This document shows positions 26,545 through 36,722 of a DNA stretch of 64,000 bases, in pieces (position 1 is the first letter of the stretch; every line of letters begins with the position of its first letter). Under the pieces are notes generated by a model, which was given only the letters and a program-made list of their open reading frames with translations, made no database searches and was not told where the DNA came from. The DNA is taken from contig CAVVVP010000004.1 of NCBI GenBank assembly GCA_963751695.1, positions 1 through 64,000 of the forward strand, in the 5' to 3' direction. Origin of the DNA: SZUA-22 sp963751695. Its GTDB lineage: Bacteria; Bacteroidota; Ignavibacteria; Ignavibacteriales; Melioribacteraceae. The position numbers were made by a program, and so were the translations under genes.

Positions 26545-29500
26545 TTAGAATTTTTCTTTATTAACAAAATTTTTCTCATAACTGTGGGGAGATTGATTAT
26601 ATATCTGTTTAAAACATTTTGAAAAATATGATATGCTGTCAAATCCTACTTCATATGCAACATCTGTAATATTGCCAAAACGCTGCTCTATCAAGTCAGC
26701 AGCTCTTCTGATTCGGTATTTTTTAATGAAATCACTCGGTTTTTCACCAAGAATTTGAACGAATTTTCTGTAGAGTTGAGTGCGGCTCATCGCCATATCA
26801 CTCGCCATCTGTTCTACGCTGAATTTTCTATCTGCAAGATTTTTTTCTACTATTTCCATCACTTTGTTTATGAATGCTTTATCAACAGAAGTAACAGCAA
26901 TATCTGAGGGGTGAACCTCTGCTTCGCGAAGATATTTTTCTCTTAAGACTCTTCTTTGGGTTATTAAATTCGATATTCTTATAAGTAATTCCTTCTCATT
27001 AAATGGTTTTACAAGATAGTCATCAGCTCCTACTTCTAATCCGTTTATTCTATCATCGCTGGTCGATTTTGCAGTTAATAAAATTACAGGTATATGAGCA
27101 GTAATCTGATCACTTTTCAGTTTTTTACACATTGCATCACCATCTAGTATTGGCATCATTACATCACTGATTATCAGATCTGGCATATGTGTTAATGAAT
27201 TTTGATAGCCTTCTTTACCATTTCTTGCTTCTATTAATCGGTAATCTTTTTTTAGTATTGTTTTTATGAATTCTCTTAAATCATTATTGTCTTCGACAAT
27301 TAAAACTAATGGTAAACTATTCTCTTCAATGGCCAGATCAAAAGTGTCATGAAGTTCCTCTTCTTGTTCTGCAACTATGTTTTCATGAACCAGTTCTTTA
27401 TCTGACAAATGCTCTTTGCCTAAAGGCAATTCTACTATAAAAACAGAACCCTTTCCCATTTCACTTTGAACTGAAATTTTACCGTGATGTAATTCAACAA
27501 GTTCCTTGGTAAGAGACAATCCAATACCAGTTCCTTCAACACCTTTTGTTATTGTATGAGTAGCCTGGTAAAATCTATCGAATATTTTGGGTAACTCATG
27601 ATTGGAAATACCAATGCCTGTATCAATTACTTTAATCAATACAGTCTTTTCTTCAATATTATTTTCCAGAGCAACAGAAATTTTGCCTCCATAGGGAGTA
27701 AATTTAAATGAATTGGACAGCAGATTATTAAGAATTTTTTGAATCTTTTCCTTATCAAAGTGGAACTCAATTATATCATTGGAGGAATTGATTGTTAATT
27801 CAATGCCCTTCTTCTGCGCCAATGATTCAAAAGACATTACAATGTCTTTAGTGATGACTACAATATCTGTTTTATGAGCATTTAATTTTAGATTTCCCGT
27901 CTCTAATTTAGAGAGATCCAGCAATTCATTTATTAGGTTAAAAAGTTTATCAGAATTTCTTTTAATCATTTTATAGATCTTTTTCGGATCATCTACATTT
28001 TCGTTGTTTAGTAATCTTTCAATTGGTCCTTTTATCAGAGTAAGCGGCGTTCTAAATTCATGCGAAATATTTTCAAAGAACTTTGATTTCATTTGATCTA
28101 TTTCACGCAATTTTTGAGCTTCAAATTCTTTTATTTCAATTCGATTAATTGTCTGTATCCTTTTTTTCTGGAGCAAAAAAACAACCGACAAGACAATTAC
28201 GAATATCACTGTGTAGATTAAGTAAGCCCACCAAGTAACCCACCAAGGAGGGTAAATCATAATAGAAAGCGTTGCTGCTTCATTTGCCCATTTGCCGCTT
28301 GAATTGGAACCAATAGCTTTAAATAAATATTTACCATATTCTAGGTTTGTGTATGTGGCTTCCCTACTAACCCCAGCTTCTCTCCAATCATTATCATAAT
28401 TTTCTAGGATATATTTATATCTATTATCATTTTGGTTGTTGAAATTTATTCCCGCAAATTGAATTGTGAGATCATTTTGCCAATATTCAAGTTCAATTTC
28501 TTGGGCCACATTTATATGTTTTTTTAGTGGTGAGTTCTTTCCAACTTCTATGGATTTATCCTTAAACTTAATGTCTGTCAATACCATTTTAGGGGGAATC
28601 ATATTTGGCTTTAAGCTATCAATAGAAAAATGATAAAATCCCTTATTTGAAATAACGAAAATCTGTTTAGTTATTTTTGTTGAGTAAGTTTGATGTAAGT
28701 ATTCATCTTCAGTACCAATAGCATAACTTCCTTCAAATTCACCAGATTGATTAAACTTGATTAAATATCTCCCTGTACAACAATAAATATTTCCATTATA
28801 GTCTTCAGAAAAACCAGTTAAATTGAGATTTGAAGGCAAACCATGTGATTTGTTTATTGCTTTGTAATCATCATTTTTGGTATCAAACAAATAAATCCCC
28901 TTGAAACTTGTACCAGTCCAAAGTCGATTTTTTGAATCGACAAACAGATTAGAGAAGTGACCATGAGATTCAGAAAATTTTATTCTTTTTACTGTACCGG
29001 TTTTCTTATCCAATTTATTCAGCCATTGGTCACCAGTTGAAATCCAGATTGAATTTGAACTGTCTTCACAAATGGTGATAATATAATTACTGCTTATTGT
29101 CGTAGTATCAGTATATATGTGTTTATATTTAGTAACTTGCTCAGTAAAAGAGTTGTATTTTGTTAAACCGGAACCATAGCTTCCAAGCCATATAATTCCA
29201 GATTTGTCCGAAATAAAGCTTGAAACATTATTCATATGCATATCACTGCTACTCTCAAAACACATCAATGATCCATTCTGCGGATTATATTTTCTAAGTT
29301 CTGTATTCATTCCAGCAAGCCAAATATTTCCAATGAGGTCTTCAATTAAAGTTTGACATCTTTGCTCTGATGAACAGTTTTCAATTTTATCAACAGCTAT
29401 TATCTTTTTGAAGCCATCTTCTGCAGGCATGTACTCAAACAATCCATTTTCTGCTCCAAACCAAATTCTTCCATCTTTTGATTCCATAATTTTTGTTTTT

Positions 29501-30654
29501 TTTGAGAATAGAATAGAATTTTTATCGATATTATAATTGCGATGGTAATGAAATTGATTATGCGGAAAAATTATATTTACTTTCCCATGATGAATCGGAA
29601 TCCAGATATTTTCAAAATTATCTTGAACAATTGCTCTAATGGGCCCATATTCTTTAGAAATGCTATGTGGATTCAATGGATTATGAAAAAATTTACTATA
29701 TTTATTTGTCGTTCTGTCATATAAGTAAAGACCTCCATCTTGATCATCGTTTGAACCCGCCCATAGATTACCATTTTTATCTATAAGTAGTGATCTAATA
29801 TTACTGGAAGAGTAATTTTCCTCCCTTTGTTCTGTATCATTGATAAAATTGAATTCATGACTTTCCGGATTGAATAATATTATTCCATTGCCCTGAGTTC
29901 CAATCCAAAAATATCCTGCATTATCTTCAACAATAGATAGGAAATAATTCTTATTGTTGTAGTTATTACTTTCAACAGCCTGAATTAATTCTAGGTCTTT
30001 ACCGGAAATCTTTAACAAACCATTTGTTGTACATACCCATATTAATCCTTTTGAATCTTCAAATATTTCAGAAACATTTTCAGTTCCTTCTACATAATTC
30101 GGAAGATTTATTCTCTGAAATATTAATTTCTTCCTTTTATTAAGGAAAGAGGTTTTTTCAATAAAATTAAGCCCGCCTCCGCGTGTTCCAATCCAAACAT
30201 TTCCATTGCTGTCTTGAAACATCTTTTGTACCCAATTATTACTAAGTGAAGTAATATCATCCTTATCATATTCATAGGAAACAAACCTGTTCTCATCTCT
30301 TAATAGTATGCTAATGCCATAGTATGTTCCAGCCCAAATATCTCCTTCGGAATCTTCCATTATAGAGCGAATATTAATACCAATGAGGCCAGTAGAATCA
30401 GCCTCTTCTCGGACGTAATTTTCAAAGTTATATCCATCATATTTAGAAATTCCGTTACTTGTACCAAACCAGATAAAACCAAGACGATCCTGAACTAAGC
30501 AATTAAATCTATCACCAGCCATGCCGCTTTCAACTGAAAGGTGCTGAAATCTAATATTTGTAGATTGAGAAAATATGGTTGAATTAATTATGAAAATTAA
30601 AAGAATTGAGAAACAGAAAAGTTGATAAGTCCTATTAAGTGTAAATCTATTCAT
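26545..30654 (-). CDS. Hybrid two-component system sensor/regulator (HTCS)
   Basis: This 1369-residue protein carries a whole signalling pathway in one chain. A signal peptide (about 1-29) is followed by a two-propeller periplasmic sensor of Reg_prop repeats (NGNVWIGTRGGGL, KGLIWVCTTNGLL) and a Y_Y_Y domain near 740-800. A transmembrane helix follows (WWAYLIYTVIFVIVLSVVF). HisKA has the phospho-His in FFENISHEFRTPLTLIKG. HATPase has NLLSNSFKFTP, DTGIGIS and GTGIGLS. The receiver has the phospho-Asp in LIISDVMMPILDG. A C-terminal AraC helix-turn-helix ends the chain (TDVAYEVGFDSISYFSKCF). HTCS proteins sense oligosaccharides and activate glycan-use genes. No such genes adjoin it, so it probably acts on a distant locus, perhaps the one from 43.7 kb. 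Confidence 0.95.
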   Translation of the reverse strand: MNRFTLNRTYQLFCFSILLIFIINSTIFSQSTNIRFQHLSVESGMAGDRFNCLVQDRLGFIWFGTSNGISKYDGYNFENYVREEADSTGLIGINIRSIMEDSEGDIWAGTYYGISILLRDENRFVSYEYDKDDITSLSNNWVQKMFQDSNGNVWIGTRGGGLNFIEKTSFLNKRKKLIFQRINLPNYVEGTENVSEIFEDSKGLIWVCTTNGLLKISGKDLELIQAVESNNYNNKNYFLSIVEDNAGYFWIGTQGNGIILFNPESHEFNFINDTEQREENYSSSNIRSLLIDKNGNLWAGSNDDQDGGLYLYDRTTNKYSKFFHNPLNPHSISKEYGPIRAIVQDNFENIWIPIHHGKVNIIFPHNQFHYHRNYNIDKNSILFSKKTKIMESKDGRIWFGAENGLFEYMPAEDGFKKIIAVDKIENCSSEQRCQTLIEDLIGNIWLAGMNTELRKYNPQNGSLMCFESSSDMHMNNVSSFISDKSGIIWLGSYGSGLTKYNSFTEQVTKYKHIYTDTTTISSNYIITICEDSSNSIWISTGDQWLNKLDKKTGTVKRIKFSESHGHFSNLFVDSKNRLWTGTSFKGIYLFDTKNDDYKAINKSHGLPSNLNLTGFSEDYNGNIYCCTGRYLIKFNQSGEFEGSYAIGTEDEYLHQTYSTKITKQIFVISNKGFYHFSIDSLKPNMIPPKMVLTDIKFKDKSIEVGKNSPLKKHINVAQEIELEYWQNDLTIQFAGINFNNQNDNRYKYILENYDNDWREAGVSREATYTNLEYGKYLFKAIGSNSSGKWANEAATLSIMIYPPWWVTWWAYLIYTVIFVIVLSVVFLLQKKRIQTINRIEIKEFEAQKLREIDQMKSKFFENISHEFRTPLTLIKGPIERLLNNENVDDPKKIYKMIKRNSDKLFNLINELLDLSKLETGNLKLNAHKTDIVVITKDIVMSFESLAQKKGIELTINSSNDIIEFHFDKEKIQKILNNLLSNSFKFTPYGGKISVALENNIEEKTVLIKVIDTGIGISNHELPKIFDRFYQATHTITKGVEGTGIGLSLTKELVELHHGKISVQSEMGKGSVFIVELPLGKEHLSDKELVHENIVAEQEEELHDTFDLAIEENSLPLVLIVEDNNDLREFIKTILKKDYRLIEARNGKEGYQNSLTHMPDLIISDVMMPILDGDAMCKKLKSDQITAHIPVILLTAKSTSDDRINGLEVGADDYLVKPFNEKELLIRISNLITQRRVLREKYLREAEVHPSDIAVTSVDKAFINKVMEIVEKNLADRKFSVEQMASDMAMSRTQLYRKFVQILGEKPSDFIKKYRIRRAADLIEQRFGNITDVAYEVGFDSISYFSKCFKQIYNQSPHSYEKNFVNKEKF

Positions 30655-30801
30655 ATTGCTGGGTATTAGTGAAACTTAACATTATAATTTATGAAAAATA
30701 TAGGATTGATGAGAGCAAAACTAATAAATGGGAGATGTGATTTACAACACACCTATGTGTAGTTCCTTATACTATATTTGAGCTGACAATACGAACAATC
30801 T

Positions 30802-30841
30802 AAAGGCGGGAAGAACTTGGCTGGGACTTCTCGCCTTTTTT
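30802..30841. terminator. Strong hairpin, T-run on the plus strand
   Basis: AAAGGCGGGAAG pairs with CTTCTCGCCTTT (12 bp, one G-T pair) around a 13-base loop. It lies just downstream of carB on the minus strand and would end that transcript, but its T-run (TTTTTT) is on the plus strand and the minus side has only TTT. It may be bidirectional, or it may end an unannotated plus-strand RNA. Confidence 0.6.
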
Positions 30842-30865
30842 ATTTAAATCAATTTGTCAGATTTT

Positions 30866-33800
30866 TCAATTGTATTCTTCCCAACTCTTTACGTGTAGTT
30901 CGTTTTGAGTATAAAAAAGTGATCTTGCAAATCTCTTTGCGACTTGTATATTCGTTATTAGAGAAATATTTAAATCGACTGCTTTACGACGGATGAAATA
31001 GTCACTCTCCAATTCCTCCACATCATCATTTTTGGGGATGTTGATGACAAGATCGATATCACCATTTTCCATATAAGTTAGAATGTTTGGTTCTATCTTG
31101 GTATATGGTCTATTTAGCGGCAGCACATCAAATCCAAATTTTTCATAAAAATCTACAGTCCCTTGAGTTCCATAGAATTTTAATCCAAATGTCTGAAGCA
31201 TTTTCATTTCTTCGAGGAATTCAGTTTTAGATTTTAGTGGTCCAGTTGAAAGCAAAATACCTTTAGTAGGAATCTTAAAACCGACTGAAAGAACACTTTT
31301 TAAAAATGCTTCGTTAAAGTCATCACCCAAACAAGCTACTTCACCTGTTGATGACATTTCGACACCTAGTACTGGATCGGATCCTTTAAGTCTTGTGAAT
31401 GAAAATTGGGGTGCTTTTACTCCGACATAATCTAGATCAAAAGTGGAGCGGTCAATATGCTTTGGCTTCTCACCGATCATTAACTGAGTTGCAATATCGA
31501 TGAAATTCTGTTTGAGTACTTTAGAAACAAAAGGAAAACTTCTGGATGCACGCAAGTTACATTCAATTACTTTTACATCATTATCTTTTGCAATGAACTG
31601 CATATTGAATGGACCAGTGATCTCGAGAGCTTTAGCAATTTTTTTGGTAATCATTTTAATACGTCGCATTGTCTCAAGGTAAGTTCTCTGAGGAGGGAGA
31701 ACAATTGTTGCATCGCCGGAGTGTACACCAGCGTTCTCAACATGTTCAGAGATCGCGTAGCAGAATAATTCTCCATTATCACCAACAGCGTCAACCTCAA
31801 TTTCTCGGGCATCCGTGATAAACTTACTGATCACAACAGGATGTTCTGCACTAATGTCAGAAGCTTTTTTAAGATATTCCTCTAATTCGTTTTCACTTAG
31901 AACTATACTCATAGCAGCGCCGCTTAGCACATAACTTGGACGGATCAAAACTGGATAACCAACCCTAGCGCAAAATTCTTTGGCAGAGGGTAGATTTGTT
32001 AATTCATTCCATTCGGGCTGATCAATTTCTAGCTCATCAAGTATTGCAGAAAACTTATGACGACTCTCTGCATTATCAATCTGTTTAGGAGAAGTGCCAA
32101 GAATATGAACACCAAGTTTATCAAGTTTTATTGCAAGGTTGTTCGGAATCTGTCCGCCAACGGAAACAATCACACCTTCTGGACTCTCTTTCTCGTAGAT
32201 ATCAAGTACACGCTCCAAACTCATCTCTTCAAAGTAAAGTTTATGAGCAACGTCATGGTCTGTACTTACAGTTTCTGGATTATAATTGATCATTATGGAT
32301 TTGAAACCATTTCGATCTAGAGTATTTGCGGCATTTACACAACACCAGTCAAACTCCACCGAGGACCCAATTCTATATGGTCCGCCACCAAGAACAATTA
32401 TCTGTTTTTCTTCACCTAATTCGATGTCATCAAAAAATCCGTTGTAGGTCATATAGAGATAGTTTGTCTGGGCAGGAAACTCGGCGGCCATTGTATCAAT
32501 CTGTTTAATACTTGGAATAATATTTAAATCTTTTCGATATTTTCTAACATCAAACTCATCACAAGATGTCAGTTGGGCGATCTGCCGATCTGAAAAACCA
32601 AACTGCTTAGAAATTAAAAGTGTTTCTTCATCAATTTCCTTAAGCTTTTTGCCCTTCATTTTGTTGGCATAGTCAACAATGTTTTTCATTTTGTAGAGAA
32701 ACCATCTGTCGATTTTTGTGAGATCATATAGCTTATCGATAGAATAGCCTTTCTTCAGAGCTTCAGCAACAAAGTAGATTCTCTTATCGCTTGGTTGATG
32801 AAGTTCTTTATCAAGATCATGCGATTCAACGGAATTGCAAACAAACCCACCCATCCCGATATCCAGCATTCGTATAGCTTTCTGTAAAACTTCCTCAAAA
32901 TTTCTACCGATCGCCATAACCTCGCCGACAGATTTCATCTCAGAACCAAGTAATGTGCTAACTTGGCTGAATTTCTGTAGATCCCATCTAGGAAATTTTA
33001 GAACAACATAATCCAATGCTGGTTCACAGCAAGATGAAGTTTCCTTCGTTATCACATTTTCAATTTCATTGAGAGCGTAGCCTATTGCTAATTTAGTAGC
33101 AACGAACGCAAGCGGATAACCAGTGGCTTTAGAAGCCAGAGCAGAGCTGCGACTCAACCTTGCATTAACTTCAATTATTCTGTAATCGTCTGAGGTAGGG
33201 GAGAGTGCATACTGAATATTACATTCACCCACAATTCCCAAATGGCGGATAAGTTTTATACCAATAGAGCGAAGCATGAAATTCTCGTGCGCAGAAAGCG
33301 TTTGAACAGGTGCAACAACAATACTGTCACCTGTGTGTATTCCCATCGGGTCTACATTTTCCATAGAACACACTGTAATACAATTGTTGAATTTATCTCT
33401 AACAATTTCGTACTCAACTTCTTTCCACCCGAGTAGGGATTCTTCAATCAAGATTTGATCTGTAAAAGAAAATGCTCTCTTTGCTTTTTCTATAAGTTCT
33501 TCTTCATTTTCAACTACCCCAGATCCAAGACCACCAAGTGCATAAGCAATTCTCACCATAACAGGAAAACCAATGTCGTGCGCAATTTCGATCGCTTCTT
33601 CAACATTAGTTGCGGTTTTACTCAAAGCAGATTTTAATTCTGCTTCAGTTACTTTTTCATTGAAAAGACTTCTGTCTTCCGTATCTTTTATTGTATCAAC
33701 CTGTGTCCCAAGAACTTTAACATTATATTTTTCAAGAATACCTTTGTCATACAATTCAACCCCGGTATTAAGTGCGGTTTGTCCACCGAATCCGAGTAGA

Positions 33801-34057
33801 ATTCCATCAGGTTTTTCTTTTTTAATAATTTCCTCAACGAAATCAACTTTTATTGGAAGAAAATAGACTTGATCAGCAAGATCATCAGAGGTTTGAATTG
33901 TTGCAATATTGGGATTTATTAAGACGGTTTTAATTCCGTCTTCCTTTAAAGCTTTTATAGCTTGACTACCTGAGTAATCGAACTCACCAGCTTGCCCAAT
34001 TTGAAGGGCGCCAGATCCAAGAATTATTACTTTTTTTGGTTTGCCTTTTTTTATCAT
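30866..34057 (-). CDS. carB: Carbamoyl-phosphate synthase, large subunit
   Basis: The 1063 residues match the full-length large subunit with two homologous ATP-grasp halves. The first half has ILGSGALQIGQAGEFDYSG, GFGGQTALNTGVEL and the ADIEV-type regions. The second begins QIIVLGGGPYRIGSSVEFD and has VSVGGQIPNNLAIKL. The C-terminal allosteric domain (MGS-like) includes LLSTGPLKSK and GTQGTVDFYEKFGFDV. It makes carbamoyl phosphate from bicarbonate, ammonia and two ATP for arginine and pyrimidine synthesis. The carA stop and the carB ATG overlap in ATGA, so they are translationally coupled. No damage is seen. Confidence 0.97.
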   Translation of the reverse strand: MIKKGKPKKVIILGSGALQIGQAGEFDYSGSQAIKALKEDGIKTVLINPNIATIQTSDDLADQVYFLPIKVDFVEEIIKKEKPDGILLGFGGQTALNTGVELYDKGILEKYNVKVLGTQVDTIKDTEDRSLFNEKVTEAELKSALSKTATNVEEAIEIAHDIGFPVMVRIAYALGGLGSGVVENEEELIEKAKRAFSFTDQILIEESLLGWKEVEYEIVRDKFNNCITVCSMENVDPMGIHTGDSIVVAPVQTLSAHENFMLRSIGIKLIRHLGIVGECNIQYALSPTSDDYRIIEVNARLSRSSALASKATGYPLAFVATKLAIGYALNEIENVITKETSSCCEPALDYVVLKFPRWDLQKFSQVSTLLGSEMKSVGEVMAIGRNFEEVLQKAIRMLDIGMGGFVCNSVESHDLDKELHQPSDKRIYFVAEALKKGYSIDKLYDLTKIDRWFLYKMKNIVDYANKMKGKKLKEIDEETLLISKQFGFSDRQIAQLTSCDEFDVRKYRKDLNIIPSIKQIDTMAAEFPAQTNYLYMTYNGFFDDIELGEEKQIIVLGGGPYRIGSSVEFDWCCVNAANTLDRNGFKSIMINYNPETVSTDHDVAHKLYFEEMSLERVLDIYEKESPEGVIVSVGGQIPNNLAIKLDKLGVHILGTSPKQIDNAESRHKFSAILDELEIDQPEWNELTNLPSAKEFCARVGYPVLIRPSYVLSGAAMSIVLSENELEEYLKKASDISAEHPVVISKFITDAREIEVDAVGDNGELFCYAISEHVENAGVHSGDATIVLPPQRTYLETMRRIKMITKKIAKALEITGPFNMQFIAKDNDVKVIECNLRASRSFPFVSKVLKQNFIDIATQLMIGEKPKHIDRSTFDLDYVGVKAPQFSFTRLKGSDPVLGVEMSSTGEVACLGDDFNEAFLKSVLSVGFKIPTKGILLSTGPLKSKTEFLEEMKMLQTFGLKFYGTQGTVDFYEKFGFDVLPLNRPYTKIEPNILTYMENGDIDLVINIPKNDDVEELESDYFIRRKAVDLNISLITNIQVAKRFARSLFYTQNELHVKSWEEYN

Positions 34058-35145
34058 CTTAGTGCCCTCACGAACATATCAAAAATAAACTCAGTATCAT
34101 CTGGTCCTGGTGAAGCTTCTGGATGAAATTGAGCTCCGAAAAATGGCTTTGCAATATGAATTACTCCTTCGTTTGTTCCGTCATTATCATTGGTGAACCA
34201 TTCTCTCCAATCAAGGGGGAGCGTTGATGAGTCAACGGCATAACCATGATTCTGGGAGGTAATATAACTTCTGTTTGTCCCGGCTTCATTAACTGGTTGA
34301 TTGTGACTTCTGTGCCCGTACTTCAACTTATATGTATCCATTCCTGCAGCCAGTGCGAGAATTTGACTTCCTAAGCAAATTCCTAGAGTTGGCATGCCAT
34401 CCTCCATTGCTTTTTTTGTATGTTTTACAGTTGTGGGACACATCTTTGGATCACCCGGACCATTGGAAAGCATTATTCCATTGCATTCAATTCCAGTAAA
34501 ATCATAATCATACGGAACTCGTATTACGGAAATATCTCTTCCCTGGAAAGCTCTTATAATATTATTCTTTACTCCGCAATCAACGAGGACTATTTTCTTT
34601 TCTCCACTTATGTATTCAACTACCTCTTTTACTGAGACGGTTCCTACAAGATCTGTCTTATTAGGATCTGTTACTTTTCTCTTCATATCAGATTCTGATA
34701 TACGATCACCCGGAACAATCCACCCAAGCATTGTACCATTATTTCTTAACTTTTGAGTTAATGCTCGAGTATCAATTCCGAAAATTCCCGGAATTTTCTC
34801 CTCTTCCATCCATTCATCAAGTGAACGTTCTGCGTTCCAGTGTGAATAGTGGAAAGAGTAATCTGATACAATTAATGCCTTGGCTTGAATTCTATCAGAT
34901 TCGTAATTTTCTAGTAGGTCATCCTTGATAGTTTTTGGAGGGACACCATAGTTACCAATTAAAGGATATGTAGCAATAAGAATTTGTCCAGCATATGAAG
35001 GATCTGTTAAAGTTTCAGGATACCCAACCATTCCAGTATTAAAGACAACTTCTCCTTCTGTTTTTCCTATGTAACCGAAAGAGTAGCCTTTGTAAGTTGT
35101 TCCATCTTCTAGTATTAGGGTTGCTTTTTCTTTGTAATTTTTCAT
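34054..35145 (-). CDS. carA: Carbamoyl-phosphate synthase, small (glutamine-hydrolysing) subunit
   Basis: The N-terminal domain begins KATLILEDGTTYKGYSFGY and includes EVVFNTGMVGYPETLTDPSY. The class I glutamine amidotransferase domain has the nucleophile Cys in LGICLGSQILALAAG and the catalytic His in FGAQFHPEASPGP. It supplies ammonia to CarB through a tunnel. I chose the ATG directly before KNYKEKATL, giving 363 residues. An in-frame ATG 36 bases upstream adds an atypical extension. It sits immediately upstream of carB in the same operon. Confidence 0.96.
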   Translation of the reverse strand: MKNYKEKATLILEDGTTYKGYSFGYIGKTEGEVVFNTGMVGYPETLTDPSYAGQILIATYPLIGNYGVPPKTIKDDLLENYESDRIQAKALIVSDYSFHYSHWNAERSLDEWMEEEKIPGIFGIDTRALTQKLRNNGTMLGWIVPGDRISESDMKRKVTDPNKTDLVGTVSVKEVVEYISGEKKIVLVDCGVKNNIIRAFQGRDISVIRVPYDYDFTGIECNGIMLSNGPGDPKMCPTTVKHTKKAMEDGMPTLGICLGSQILALAAGMDTYKLKYGHRSHNQPVNEAGTNRSYITSQNHGYAVDSSTLPLDWREWFTNDNDGTNEGVIHIAKPFFGAQFHPEASPGPDDTEFIFDMFVRALR

Positions 35146-35273
35146 AATTATTCGTTTTTGGTGGATGCCAGATTGATGCAAAAATTTTTGGAAACAAATA
35201 TAAGAATAATAGAGAATGGAAGTTAGAGTTTTATGAAGTAAAATTATAAATTGTATTTCTATTCATATTGAAA

Positions 35274-35310
35274 ACAAAAAAAAGCGGAGCAAAATACTTT
35301 ACTCCGCTTC
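35274..35310 (-). terminator. Rho-independent terminator of the ornithine aminotransferase gene
   Basis: On the minus strand AAGCGGAG pairs with CTCCGCTT around a 12-base AT loop, followed by a long T-run. It starts about 24 bases after the stop codon and isolates the aminotransferase transcript from carAB. Confidence 0.85.
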
Positions 35311-35333
35311 TAAAAATAGTTTTTCAAACGATT

Positions 35334-36536
35334 CTAATCCATCAAAAGAACTTCTTTAATTCTCTCCATGGCCCAATCAATTTCTTCCTTAGTTATAACC
35401 AAAGGAGGTGCAAATCTGATAACATTATCATGAGTTTCTTTGGCAAGAATACCTTTGTCCATCAAAGCTTCACAGAATCTTCTCGCACCATTTGCAGAAT
35501 CATATAATTCCACACCGATGAATAATCCTTTTCCTCTGATGATCTTGACATGCGGAGAATCAATAACCTTTAATTGTTCTCTAAAATACTTACCTAATTC
35601 GAATGATTTTTCAATTAGATTTTCTTCCAATAGAACTTTTATAGCTTCTCTAGCAACTGCAACTCCTAATGGATTTCCTCCAAAAGTTGATCCATGATCA
35701 CCAGGATTGAAAACACCGAGCACATCACTTCTTCCTAAAACAGCTGACACTGGATAGAGCCCTCCTGAGAGTGCTTTTCCAATCGTTACCATATCTGGAG
35801 TAATATTTTCATAGTTGTAGGCAAATAACTTACCACTACGTCCAAGTCCAGATTGAATTTCATCAGCGATAAACAATACGTTATTCTCCTTACAAATCTC
35901 GAATGTCTCTTTCAGATATCCTTCCGGTGGAACAATAACGCCACCTTCACCTTGGATAGGTTCAACAATAAAAGCAACAGTATTAGATGTTATTGCATCT
36001 TTCAACGCTTCAGCATTTCCATATTCAACTATCTTAAAACCAGGAGTAAGAGGCCCAAATCCATCCTTGTACTGCTCTTCAGTTGAAAAAGAAATTATGG
36101 AGATAGTTCTTCCGGCAAAATTATTCGTGCATGCAATAATTTCCTGCTTACCTTCCTCAATTCCTTTGATCTTATTTCCCCATTTTCTAGCAGCTTTTAA
36201 TGCTGTTTCCACCGCTTCTGCTCCAGAGTTCATTGGAAGAACCATTGGGAATCCAGTCAATTCTGATAATTCTTTATAAAGCAAAGGTAGCTGACTATTT
36301 CTAAATGCTCTTGATGTGAGAGTCACTTTTTCAGCTTGATCCTTAAGTGCATTAACAATTCTAGGATGACAATGACCTTGATTAACTGCAGAATATGCTG
36401 CTAAACAGTCCATATATTTTTTACCTTCTACATCATGTACCCAAATACCTTCAGCTTTTTCAATTACAACATCTAAAGGATGATAATTATGGGCACCGTA
36501 TTTTTCCTCAAGTTGAATATAATCCGTTGTCAGCAT
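35334..36536 (-). CDS. rocD: Ornithine--oxo-acid aminotransferase
   Basis: This is a 400-residue class III PLP-dependent aminotransferase. It opens EKYGAHNYHPLDVVIEKAEG, a characteristic ornithine aminotransferase start, then has LAAYSAVNQGHCHPRI, MNSGAEAVETALKAARKW, IADEIQSGLGRSGK and the PLP Lys in VTIGKALSGGLYPVSA. It converts ornithine and 2-oxoglutarate to glutamate-5-semialdehyde and glutamate, linking arginine to proline metabolism. That fits its place beside carAB. It has its own terminator. Acetylornithine aminotransferase is the main alternative, but the N-terminal signature favours ornithine aminotransferase. Confidence 0.92.
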   Translation of the reverse strand: MLTTDYIQLEEKYGAHNYHPLDVVIEKAEGIWVHDVEGKKYMDCLAAYSAVNQGHCHPRIVNALKDQAEKVTLTSRAFRNSQLPLLYKELSELTGFPMVLPMNSGAEAVETALKAARKWGNKIKGIEEGKQEIIACTNNFAGRTISIISFSTEEQYKDGFGPLTPGFKIVEYGNAEALKDAITSNTVAFIVEPIQGEGGVIVPPEGYLKETFEICKENNVLFIADEIQSGLGRSGKLFAYNYENITPDMVTIGKALSGGLYPVSAVLGRSDVLGVFNPGDHGSTFGGNPLGVAVAREAIKVLLEENLIEKSFELGKYFREQLKVIDSPHVKIIRGKGLFIGVELYDSANGARRFCEALMDKGILAKETHDNVIRFAPPLVITKEEIDWAMERIKEVLLMD

Positions 36537-36722
36537 GTTTTATCCTTCAATTTTTTATAAATTTTTTATGGGCAAATTTAGATAATATTAATCTCACATT
36601 CGAGGAGAAAAGAGATCATTTTTAGGTGGAGGAAGGTGAATCTCATTTTGCTTTTCTTTTCCCCATACATTCAGTATTTTGCGATCTACTAAAACAAACA
36701 GTTTAGAAAGTGTTTTCAACGA

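Noticed and set aside
32057..33866. Several plus-strand frames opposite carB
   Set aside because: All lie antisense to a full-length, conserved carB and show no protein-like pattern.
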